From positions 1-11,728 of the forward strand of contig JAHEYX010000041.1 of assembly GCA_023251415.1 (NCBI GenBank): 11,728 bases of DNA, read 5' to 3'. A program made the translations under genes and the position numbers. Shown piece after piece: positions 1 to 6,508 of the stretch. The notes below the pieces were generated by a model. That model had not been told where the DNA came from. It did no database searches and was given only the letters and a program-made list of their open reading frames with translations. Positions within the stretch are counted from its first letter, which is position 1; every line of letters starts with the position of its first letter. The stretch comes from Chitinophagales bacterium. GTDB lineage: Bacteria > Bacteroidota > Bacteroidia > Chitinophagales > CAIODY01.

Positions 1-278
1 ATGGTTTAGCTTTGAAAGCATTTGATTTTGCTGCAGAAATTTTAGGTCGAAAATTAGCGGATGCAGTAGCCTTTAGCAGCCCCAAAGCCATTGTATTATT
101 TGGTGGTTTGGCTAATGCCGGAGCAATTTTACGCAATCCGGTTAAAGCCTATATGGAAGCCAATTTGCTGCATATTTATAAAAACAAAGTGCAAGTGCTG
201 CTTTCCGAATTAAAAGAGGCTGATGCAGCCATTTTAGGGGCCGCATCCTTAATCTGGAACAAACAACAAGCACATTAA
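1..278 (+). CDS. ROK-family sugar kinase (glucokinase-like), C-terminal fragment
   Basis: This is the last 91 codons of a gene whose 5' end lies outside the window. The reading frame is open back to base 3, so the in-frame TTG at 12 is not the start. The segment IVLFGGLANAG is the glycine-rich strand-turn near the C-terminus of ROK kinases, and the closing pattern ADAAILGAASLIW is the usual ROK ending. Family members of roughly 300-330 residues phosphorylate glucose or related sugars in the cytoplasm with ATP. The sugar-binding and zinc-binding motifs are upstream of the window, so the substrate cannot be assigned. The next gene on the same strand begins 110 bp downstream behind its own promoter-like box, so co-transcription is not required. 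Family assignment is fairly sure; glucokinase specificity is an inference. Confidence 0.82.
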   Translation, partial: GLALKAFDFAAEILGRKLADAVAFSSPKAIVLFGGLANAGAILRNPVKAYMEANLLHIYKNKVQVLLSELKEADAAILGAASLIWNKQQAH

Positions 279-365
279 GGTATAACAATCGGTAATTAGA
301 AACTGTTAACACTTTTACTGGCGATTTTAATCGGTTAAAATTTCGTGTTTCAGCGGGATATTTAT

Positions 366-373
366 TAGCTTTG
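366..373 (+). promoter_or_regulatory. Predicted -7 promoter element for the M23 peptidase gene
   Basis: The sequence TAGCTTTG matches the Bacteroidota -7 consensus TAnnTTTG exactly and ends 15 bases before the ATG at 389, giving a very short leader. No clear TTG -33 element is seen at the usual distance; the nearest is TTTC at 341-344. A six-base inverted repeat (AGCGGG at 352-357, CCCGCT at 378-383) flanks the box. Confidence 0.55.
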
Positions 374-388
374 TTCCCCCGCTAGAGT

Positions 389-1366
389 ATGGCCAATAAA
401 AAGATTAAATATTTCTACAACACCCACACCCTCAGCTATGAGAAAGTGAAAACCTCATGGGGGGCACTCGCTTTGCGTGTATTCGGTTTTTTAAGTGCCG
501 CATTGGTGTTTGGAGTAGTAGCCGTAATCTTTGCCTATAAATACCTCGATTCGCCAAAAGAGAAATTATTGAAACGTGATTTGGGAAAAACACGTGCACA
601 ATATGCCTTATTAAACCGTCGCCTTCAAAAAATGGAAGCGGTACTAAAAGATATACAAGAACGTGACGACAATACCTATCGTGTTATTTTTGAAGCCAAT
701 CGTATCGATCCGGCTCAACGTGAAGGTGGTTTCGGCGGCGCCAATTTATATTCCGATTTGGAAGGGTATGACAATAGTGAAATGATGATTAACTCTACTA
801 AAATCATGAATAAGTTGAGTCGTCAGTTGTATATCCAATCCAAATCGTTTGATGAAATCAATAAATTAATAAAAAACAAAACTCAAATGTTGCGTTGTAT
901 TCCTGCGATACAACCCATATCTAATAAACGTTTAGCCTTTATTGCTTCCGGCTTTGGTTATCGTATCGATCCGATTTACAAAATCATGAAATTCCACAGT
1001 GGATTAGATTTCACGGCCAGTACAGGTACACCCATTTATGCTACCGGCGATGGTGTAGTTACTTTGGCCACTTTCGATAACAGCGGTTACGGAATGCACG
1101 TAGTAATTAATCACGGATATGGTTACCAAACCTTGTATGGTCACATGAGTCGTTTGAAAGCAAGTGTAGGTCAAAAAGTTAAACGTGGTGATGTGATAGG
1201 TTATGTAGGAAGTACCGGAAAATCAACCGGCCCACATTGCCATTATGAAGTTATTAAAAACGGAACTCAAATTGATCCGATTAACTTCTTCTTCAGTGAT
1301 ATCACGCCAAGTGAATACGAAAAAATCTTAACCAAATCCAAAGAAAACAACCAGTCATTCGACTAA
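389..1366 (+). CDS. M23-family (LytM-type) murein peptidase, membrane-anchored
   Basis: The 325-residue product is predicted to cut peptide cross-links in peptidoglycan. The N-terminus is cytoplasmic and carries the pattern YFYNTHTLSYEKV, followed by one membrane helix at about 28-50, a coiled-coil-like stretch at about 55-95, and the peptidase domain at about 185-300. The zinc site is visible: HSGLD supplies H203 and D207, and HCH supplies H283 and H285, of which H285 is the expected ligand. H252 in LYGHM is the catalytic-type histidine. All key residues are present, so an active metallo-endopeptidase is likely, although cleavage specificity cannot be told. The ATG at 389 is chosen because it follows the promoter box closely and gives the usual N-terminus of these proteins. 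The C-terminus (NNQSFD) looks complete. Its stop codon overlaps the stop of the convergent gene, leaving no room for a terminator. Confidence 0.93.
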   Translation: MANKKIKYFYNTHTLSYEKVKTSWGALALRVFGFLSAALVFGVVAVIFAYKYLDSPKEKLLKRDLGKTRAQYALLNRRLQKMEAVLKDIQERDDNTYRVIFEANRIDPAQREGGFGGANLYSDLEGYDNSEMMINSTKIMNKLSRQLYIQSKSFDEINKLIKNKTQMLRCIPAIQPISNKRLAFIASGFGYRIDPIYKIMKFHSGLDFTASTGTPIYATGDGVVTLATFDNSGYGMHVVINHGYGYQTLYGHMSRLKASVGQKVKRGDVIGYVGSTGKSTGPHCHYEVIKNGTQIDPINFFFSDITPSEYEKILTKSKENNQSFD

Positions 1367-2943
1367 GCGGTTGGTGTGTTTTTCGATTCTTTGTTTTCAA
1401 AAAATTCTTGGGTAGTTCCGCTGCGGGTATGTGCTAATAACACTTTTACAATTTCTTCAGCGCGCTTACCGTGTCCATGTATTTTAAGCACATTGGCTTT
1501 TAATAATTCAAGCAATTCGGCTTGTTCTTCCGGACTTGCTTTTTCAACTTCTACCACTAATTCTGCTGCTATTTGCGAAAAGTTATTTACGAAATTTAAC
1601 GGATTTAATACTTCATGAGCTACACGAGTTGCAATGGCAGCATAGGTTGCACGCTTTTCACTCAATACCAATTGTTGTTGGGTCGCTTTCAATTCTTGCA
1701 TAGCATCTAACAAAGCGGCATTCGATTTTTTCTTTAATAAATAACGATTGTAAATAACACCTCCCAATAAAATCATCAATACCAAAGCAACAATAAACAA
1801 ATTGCGTTGAATTGCTTTACTGTGGTTCTGTTCGTTTAACAATTCAATTTCTTTTTCCTTTTTTACGGTTTCATACTTGGTTTGCATTTCTGCAATTTGT
1901 TTCACCTTTTCATTATTTAAAATCGAATCTTTTAAGTTTGTAAAACAGGTTTGGTAGTAAAATGCTTTATCGTATTTCTTTTGCAAGGCATAGCTTTTTG
2001 CTAATAATTCATACGATCGGGCTATGGTATTTAATTCATGCAGCGCTGTGCCAATTTGTAAGGATTTACTCAGAAAATAAATAGCACTATCACCTTTATT
2101 AAGCAATACATATAAGCCGCCTAAACTGTTGTACCCCGTTGCTAAATCAGGCGACATGTCTAATTGTTGGCATGCGTTGATTGCTTGTATATAATAGATT
2201 TTAGCCAATTGATAACGGTTCAAATTTTCGTAACAAAAGCCGATATTGCTTTTGTTTTGCGCATTAGAAACCACATCACCGTTACGTAAGGTTAAAGAAT
2301 CAATTTGTTGAAAATAAACCAAGGCCAGCATAAAATCCGGAACCAGGGAATAGTAATGTCCAATACCATCATAGGCCAAAACAATTCCATCGGTATAATG
2401 CATGGCTTCGGCTAATTTTGCAGCGGCGGTATAATTTTCTAAGGCTTCTTTTTTTTCGCCGTAATCGAACTTTAAATTGCCAATGGTGACATAGGTTTGA
2501 ACTTGATTAATTGAATCGCGTCCTTCTTTACTTAATCGCAAAGCCTCATACAGGGCTTTAAAAGCTAATTCTTGTTTGCCGGTGGATTGGTAAATATAAC
2601 TCATCATAATTTGTGCACCACTGGCACCAATCAAGTCGTGCAGGTTAGTTCTGATGTCTAGTGCATCTTGAATAAAGTACAAGGCAGAATCGAAAGCGCC
2701 GGAAGTATAATATATAGAACCAATGCGCATTTCACAGGATGCAATTCCTTTTTTATAATTTAAAGAGCGCGCAATTTTTATACCTTGTTGGGCCAATAAA
2801 AAAGAAGAATCTTGATTAACGCGCTGCAATTGCTTAGAACGGTCAATCAACCGATTCACCAAAGCAGTGTCAGCAACTTGAGCTGCAAGCACTAGCGGTA
2901 TTGCTTGAAGAATAAACAGTAGTAAAAGTAGATGCCTGAACAA
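1363..2943 (-). CDS. TPR/transmembrane protein with histidine-kinase DHp domain but no ATPase domain
   Basis: From a TTG at 2943 the product has 526 residues. In order it has a signal peptide (FRHLLLLLFILQ, then a cleavage-like LAAQ), TPR repeats at about 60-340, a coiled coil, one membrane helix at about 381-399, a second coiled coil, and a DHp (HisKA-like) domain at about 435-510. The phosphoacceptor motif is complete: VAHEVLNPLNFVNNFS with H443, plus the second helix HGHGKRAEEIVKVLLAHTRSG. In related Bacteroidota kinases the HATPase_c domain follows directly; here only about 15 unrelated residues follow before TAG, so autophosphorylation by this chain is not expected. An ATG at 3036 would extend the frame 31 codons, but those lie inside the upstream gene and bury the signal peptide. 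TTG at 2943 sits 19 bases after that gene's stop. The start is inferred; the missing catalytic domain is directly seen. Confidence 0.85.
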   Translation of the reverse strand: MFRHLLLLLFILQAIPLVLAAQVADTALVNRLIDRSKQLQRVNQDSSFLLAQQGIKIARSLNYKKGIASCEMRIGSIYYTSGAFDSALYFIQDALDIRTNLHDLIGASGAQIMMSYIYQSTGKQELAFKALYEALRLSKEGRDSINQVQTYVTIGNLKFDYGEKKEALENYTAAAKLAEAMHYTDGIVLAYDGIGHYYSLVPDFMLALVYFQQIDSLTLRNGDVVSNAQNKSNIGFCYENLNRYQLAKIYYIQAINACQQLDMSPDLATGYNSLGGLYVLLNKGDSAIYFLSKSLQIGTALHELNTIARSYELLAKSYALQKKYDKAFYYQTCFTNLKDSILNNEKVKQIAEMQTKYETVKKEKEIELLNEQNHSKAIQRNLFIVALVLMILLGGVIYNRYLLKKKSNAALLDAMQELKATQQQLVLSEKRATYAAIATRVAHEVLNPLNFVNNFSQIAAELVVEVEKASPEEQAELLELLKANVLKIHGHGKRAEEIVKVLLAHTRSGTTQEFFENKESKNTPTA

Positions 2944-2962
2944 ACCAACGAAATTTAATGAA

Positions 2963-3688
2963 TTAAAGTGGTGGTATAGCGGGCATGGTATAACTAATTT
3001 CAGATACAGGCCCATCGCGGTATTCATCCGGTGCATCTAATAATGGAATTCTGGCATAAACACTGCGAAACTCATCGATTTCATCGGAAGTAACAACACC
3101 AATGCAAATTTCTTCGGTGTGTCTGGTTTCAATCAAACGTAAGGTTAAGCTTAACTGCCTTTTTTCAAGCGCTGCAACAGCCAAATCGGCATTGCGGTCA
3201 AAGCCGTGATTATCGCGCAATGGTATTACACCGGAACCACCAAAAGCCATCGTAACAATAAAGTAACGTCCTTGTTGCGTGCGGCTTTCAACTGCAAACG
3301 AAGTACACTTCACTTCATCCGGATCAATATGCCCCACTATAGGAGGTTTAATACGATTTAATCCGCGTGCTCCAACATCAATCTTCAATATTTTTTGGTT
3401 ATCATCTATCACAATTAATTCTTCGGAAACTGGAAAACCTTGATACGTGTATATTGGAAGTGCATGTGTTTCAAACGCTGTTCCTGCCTCAGCCGGTAGA
3501 ATGCCATGGTATTTGTAACGAACCGCTTGCTCATTTGTCGATTGTGGAGGAAGTGCTTCAAATTCACCTACTTTCATATCTTTCGGTAAATCGATTAAGC
3601 ATAAATAATAGTTGATGGATGGTTGATTTGCCGGATTGATAAGTACGCCGCGCAAATTAACACCTGATGGGTTGTTGGTAGTTATCAT
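2963..3688 (-). CDS. Uncharacterised protein, paralog of the adjacent upstream gene
   Basis: I do not recognise this 241-residue family. There is no signal peptide or membrane helix, so the protein is probably cytoplasmic. It is clearly a paralog of the product of 3707-4447. FETHALPIYTYQG occupies residues 72-84 and aligns without gaps to residues 72-84 of the neighbour. GLNRIKPPIV (109-118) is identical in both. Other shared blocks are LRG plus NYYLCLIDLPKD near the N-terminus, VESRTQQGRYFIVTMAF (133-149), an RSVYARIP segment near 208, and GPVSEISY (226-233) near the C-terminus. Alternating hydrophobic residues suggest a mainly beta protein. It is the middle gene of a three-gene operon, 18 bases after its paralog and 19 bases before the DHp protein. 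The ATG at 3688 is the first in frame and lies in an A/T-rich context. The gene is surely real; the function is unknown. Confidence 0.85.
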   Translation of the reverse strand: MITTNNPSGVNLRGVLINPANQPSINYYLCLIDLPKDMKVGEFEALPPQSTNEQAVRYKYHGILPAEAGTAFETHALPIYTYQGFPVSEELIVIDDNQKILKIDVGARGLNRIKPPIVGHIDPDEVKCTSFAVESRTQQGRYFIVTMAFGGSGVIPLRDNHGFDRNADLAVAALEKRQLSLTLRLIETRHTEEICIGVVTSDEIDEFRSVYARIPLLDAPDEYRDGPVSEISYTMPAIPPL

Positions 3689-3706
3689 ATAAAAGGTTTA
3701 AAATAA

Positions 3707-4447
3707 TTAAAAGCAGTTTAGGGTATCAATAGCATAGGAGATGGCTTCAGTTGGCCCGTATACATCAGGCTCTTGCGGGTTAACTGTATTCGGTATAGCC
3801 GAATAAGCTGAATTAAACTGACCGTAACTTGAGTGGTGAATGCCAATGGCAACTACACCTTTATCTTGCGATTCTTTTGGTTTTAAGGTACACACTAAAC
3901 AATCAGCGCTGGAAGCATCAACGGATATTCCTGCTTCATTCGAATAGCCTCCGGTGGTAGTGTTGCCTTGCATAGCTTGTCCGGCACCGGTATAAGCCAT
4001 CAACACCACGAAATAATAATTGAGACTGGATCGAGATTCTAATACCAAGGTAGTAAGGGTGACATCGGCTTTGTTAATTTTAGAAACGATAGGTGGTTTA
4101 ATGCGATTCAAACCGCTAATGGTACCGCTTGCACCGCGTTTCGTTCTAGCGTTGGTATTGCTGCAATTGATTTCAACTTGTGTAGCAAGCGTACCGCCCT
4201 GTAAAGTGTATACTGGTAATGCAATTGTTTCAAATGAGTCGCCACGATCTACCGGTAAATCATCACCGGAATAGTCATAAACGATTACAGCACTGTCCGC
4301 TTCTTGTGAAACGAGACTGAATTTACCATTCGGTTTAAAGCCTCTTGGCACATCTAAAAAGCAAACATAATAAATTATATCAGGCCGAGTAGACGGACTT
4401 AGTATAGCTCCCCTTAATTGAGCTATATCGGTATTAAAATTCGACAT
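3707..4447 (-). CDS. Uncharacterised protein, first gene of the paralog-pair operon
   Basis: This 246-residue protein belongs to the same unrecognised family as the product of 2963-3688 and has no signal peptide or membrane segment. Conserved blocks are LRG (11-13), YYVCFLDVPRGFK (26-38), FETIALPVYTLQG (72-84), GLNRIKPPIV (112-121), LESRSSLNYYFVVLMAY (136-152), FNSAYSAIP (211-219) and GPTEAISYAI (231-240). The middle region at about 157-190 differs most from the paralog and contains C183, C186 and glycine/threonine-rich sequence. Because the two copies have diverged substantially while keeping the same order of motifs, they may form a heteromer or bind two related ligands; this is inference. 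The gene heads an operon with a promoter-like box about 85 bases upstream. A run of six C residues on the coding strand abuts the ATG, which is unusual. Confidence 0.85.
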   Translation of the reverse strand: MSNFNTDIAQLRGAILSPSTRPDIIYYVCFLDVPRGFKPNGKFSLVSQEADSAVIVYDYSGDDLPVDRGDSFETIALPVYTLQGGTLATQVEINCSNTNARTKRGASGTISGLNRIKPPIVSKINKADVTLTTLVLESRSSLNYYFVVLMAYTGAGQAMQGNTTTGGYSNEAGISVDASSADCLVCTLKPKESQDKGVVAIGIHHSSYGQFNSAYSAIPNTVNPQEPDVYGPTEAISYAIDTLNCF

Positions 4448-4532
4448 GGGGGGAGTGGTTTTTAGTGGTTTGTTTTACTAAAAGTATTGTTATTCACTTA
4501 ATTTTCCCAATAAATTAATAAAATAATTAAAC

Positions 4533-4540
4533 CAAAGGTA
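4533..4540 (-). promoter_or_regulatory. Predicted -7 promoter element for the paralog-pair/DHp operon
   Basis: On the - strand the sequence is TACCTTTG, an exact match to TAnnTTTG. A TTC at the position expected for -33 (19-base spacer) is one base off TTG. Transcription from here would give a leader of about 80 bases before the ATG at 4447. The leader carries two near-identical 10-base direct repeats (4454-4473) and a homopolymer of six C residues next to the start codon. Confidence 0.5.
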
Positions 4541-4567
4541 AAACAACCCATTATAAAATGAATTTAT

Positions 4568-4584
4568 GTATTGATAGTCAATAC
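4568..4584. repeat. Perfect 7-bp inverted repeat with 3-bp spacer, operator-like
   Basis: GTATTGA, TAG, TCAATAC forms a perfect 17-base inverted repeat. Its centre lies about 40 bases upstream of the predicted -7 box of the operon at 4447, so near -50 relative to a likely start site. That position suits an activator or regulator binding site. It has no T-run and is not a plausible terminator. The role is inferred from symmetry and position only. Confidence 0.4.
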
Positions 4585-4677
4585 TATAGCATGCAGTTTA
4601 CTTCAACTGTGCACTCCGGTGCTTGGTTCAGGAAAGGGAATGGAAATTATAGATGGAGCAAGTGGTGCTCGCAGGTA

Positions 4678-5802
4678 TTATTTTAACTCTTTCAAATAAG
4701 ATTCGGCCTTTGCTTTATAAGGCGACTCTTCCGCTATGATTTGCTGAAAAATAGCTTTAGCCGTTAATGCATCATCGATTTTTATATGCGCTAGTGCTTT
4801 CTGAAAGCGAGCTTCTTCATAATACTGCTCATTACTTTGCAACATAATTTGATCGAATTGTTTAATGGCATCGATGTATTTTTCTTGCATAAAATAGGCG
4901 AGCCCTAAATAGTATTTTGCTTTTAAATTACCGGGTTCTTTCGCTAAAACGGCAAGCAATTGTTGTTGTGTAAGTATATAGTTACGCGCCTTGTAACTGT
5001 TTAATGCAGGTGTACAAACGTCAACGGTTTGTTTGGCTTTTTCGGTTTCAAACTCTTTTTCGCTTACGTCTTTGGTAGTTGGAATTTTAACTTCTTTTTT
5101 TGCATCAGTAGTTGCCGGAGCAAAGGCAGTAGGCTTAACCTCTTCCTGCGCCAAAGCTTTATCGGTAACTGTAGGGTTTGATGCATTTCCTATAGTACTC
5201 GACAAGTCTTCTAATTTTGAATTATCAGCAAGGGCATTATCTGTAACGGGAAGTGAATCGTTTGCAGCGGAATTGGTCGACATATCGGCTAAAGGCGAAG
5301 TATCATATGCATCTGCAGGCACGTTAGCGTCAGTTTCGGTTCTGTTTTTTTGCGTGATGATGGTTAAGGTATCTTTAGACGAAGTGGATTTATTACCAAT
5401 AGAGGTAATTTGATCTTTCAAATTTTCGAGACGATCGGCAACAACTTGCAAACGCGTATTGACAAAGAGATTAAAGTAAACACCGATACCCAAGATTATA
5501 GCCACAACACTAGCAGCAACGCCAATTATTTTCCATGGTGAATAAAAAATAACCAAACGTTTATGTTTGTATTTTTTCTCGATTCGGCGATTGATGCGAC
5601 TCACGTCGGTGTGTAATTGAGCGGCAGAACCACTGCTTTTTAAACCGTCAACGGCATCGCTGCACAACTCACAATCGGCCAGATGCAGTTCGGCTTGTTG
5701 CACTTCAAGAGGAGTAAGCAAACCTTGTACATACCCCTTGAGTTGTTCTTCACTCAGGCATTCGCCGGAGTCATCAATGATATTTTTCAAAAGGTCAGTC
5801 AT
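4678..5802 (-). CDS. Membrane anti-sigma factor with zinc-finger-type N-terminus and TPR tail
   Basis: The 374-residue protein is the probable inhibitor of the ECF sigma factor encoded just upstream. Residues 1-55 form an anti-sigma zinc-finger-type domain with H40, C44 and C47 in HLADCELC, the HxxxCxxC signature, and a further cysteine at 15. One membrane helix spans about 90-112. After it come a coiled-coil-like segment (118-140), a low-complexity Ser/Thr/Asp/Lys linker (about 140-262), and a TPR-like domain at about 265-372 (YYLGLAYFMQEKYIDAIKQF). Topology would place the zinc finger in the cytoplasm and the TPR domain in the periplasm, where it could sense an envelope signal or partner. 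The ATG overlaps the end of the sigma gene by 8 bases, indicating translational coupling. No clear intrinsic terminator follows. Role is strongly supported by domain order and pairing; the signal is unknown. Confidence 0.88.
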   Translation of the reverse strand: MTDLLKNIIDDSGECLSEEQLKGYVQGLLTPLEVQQAELHLADCELCSDAVDGLKSSGSAAQLHTDVSRINRRIEKKYKHKRLVIFYSPWKIIGVAASVVAIILGIGVYFNLFVNTRLQVVADRLENLKDQITSIGNKSTSSKDTLTIITQKNRTETDANVPADAYDTSPLADMSTNSAANDSLPVTDNALADNSKLEDLSSTIGNASNPTVTDKALAQEEVKPTAFAPATTDAKKEVKIPTTKDVSEKEFETEKAKQTVDVCTPALNSYKARNYILTQQQLLAVLAKEPGNLKAKYYLGLAYFMQEKYIDAIKQFDQIMLQSNEQYYEEARFQKALAHIKIDDALTAKAIFQQIIAEESPYKAKAESYLKELK

Positions 5803-6397
5803 GTTGATTCGGGAGCTTTTTTTCGAGCAATCCTTTTAGATTTCGTTTACCATTCTGAATATAACTTTTCACTTGATTAAGGGTGAAACCGCTGGAATCG
5901 GCAATTTCTTGATAACTTTTATGTTGCAAATAGAATAAGCGCACACAAAGTTTTTGTTCGTCGTTCAATTGTTCCAAAGCCCATAGCAATTCTTTTTCAA
6001 TCGTGGTATCATCTTTAACAAGATGCATTTCCGGAGTGGTTTCCACAAGATTTGCTTTAACAGGTTCAACTTTGTCTATAGCGACGGTTTGGTTTTGTTT
6101 TTTACGCAGTTGCATTAAACAGTGGTTTTTAGCCACTTGGTACAACCACGATTTGAAATGTTGGATTTCGTGTTTTTGTAAATCGGTTAGTAACTTTTCA
6201 AAAATCTCCATCACGGCATCTTGGGCTAATTCGTGCTGTTTCAGGTATTTTAAGCAAACGCTGTAAATTAAGTGGGTATAGCGCTGATAGAGCGAAATGA
6301 AATAGGATTGCTCTCCGGAATGCTTATACTGCCGCACCAATTCTAAATCACTGAGTTGGTCGAGTTGAATACTACTATGCTTAAAAATAAAGCTCAT
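5795..6397 (-). CDS. ECF-type RNA polymerase sigma factor
   Basis: The 200-residue protein has the two domains of a group 4 sigma factor. Region 2 spans about 15-100 (SDLELVRQYKHSGEQSYF, core-binding LYQRYTHLIYSV, and FKSWLYQVAKNHCL). Region 4 spans about 134-193, with the helix-turn-helix pattern SYQEIADSSGFTLNQVKSYI for -35 recognition. The linker of about 30 residues between them is longer than usual and acidic/hydrophobic. It would direct polymerase to a small regulon when released from the anti-sigma factor encoded directly downstream with an 8-base overlap. The ATG at 6397 lies 9 bases from a consensus -7 box, predicting a nearly leaderless transcript. The regulon cannot be read from this window. 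Confidence 0.92.
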   Translation of the reverse strand: MSFIFKHSSIQLDQLSDLELVRQYKHSGEQSYFISLYQRYTHLIYSVCLKYLKQHELAQDAVMEIFEKLLTDLQKHEIQHFKSWLYQVAKNHCLMQLRKKQNQTVAIDKVEPVKANLVETTPEMHLVKDDTTIEKELLWALEQLNDEQKLCVRLFYLQHKSYQEIADSSGFTLNQVKSYIQNGKRNLKGLLEKKLPNQHD

Positions 6398-6405
6398 GGA
6401 GTGGG

Positions 6406-6413
6406 CAAAGATA
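6406..6413 (-). promoter_or_regulatory. Predicted -7 promoter element for the sigma/anti-sigma operon
   Basis: The - strand reads TATCTTTG, an exact TAnnTTTG match, with the ATG of the sigma gene only 8 bases further on. The transcript would be leaderless or nearly so. No TTG -33 element is found at 17-23 bases, so the promoter may be weak or need an activator. Confidence 0.45.
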
Positions 6414-6470
6414 ACAGAAAGAAGTGTAAAGCGGTTAACTAAGCCTAAAATTATGAGTTGGGACTAGGCT

Positions 6471-6508
6471 AAAAAAAAAACACCCAACCGGATCCGATTG
6501 GGTGTTTT
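6471..6508 (-). terminator. Strong intrinsic terminator after the small lipoprotein gene
   Basis: AAAACACCCAA (6477-6487) pairs perfectly with TTGGGTGTTTT (6498-6508). After one mismatch the stem continues as CGG/CCG around an AT centre. On the - strand the hairpin is followed by a run of ten T residues (complement of 6471-6480), as expected for Rho-independent termination. It lies 33 bases past the stop at 6542 and insulates the lipoprotein gene from the sigma operon. Confidence 0.88.

Noticed and set aside
12..278. TTG at base 12 as the start of a short complete gene
   Set aside because: The frame is open to the left edge (Gly-Leu-Ala precede it), and the protein is the C-terminal part of a much longer ROK kinase.
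4656..4670. Hairpin GAGCA/TGCTC as terminator of the sigma/anti-sigma operon
   Set aside because: The stem is only five base pairs and no T-run follows on the - strand.
5033..5413. 126-codon + strand frame inside the anti-sigma gene
   Set aside because: It lies wholly opposite the low-complexity linker of a well-supported gene, has no promoter, and its Ser/Ala/Val composition is the reverse reading of repeated Thr/Lys/Asp codons.
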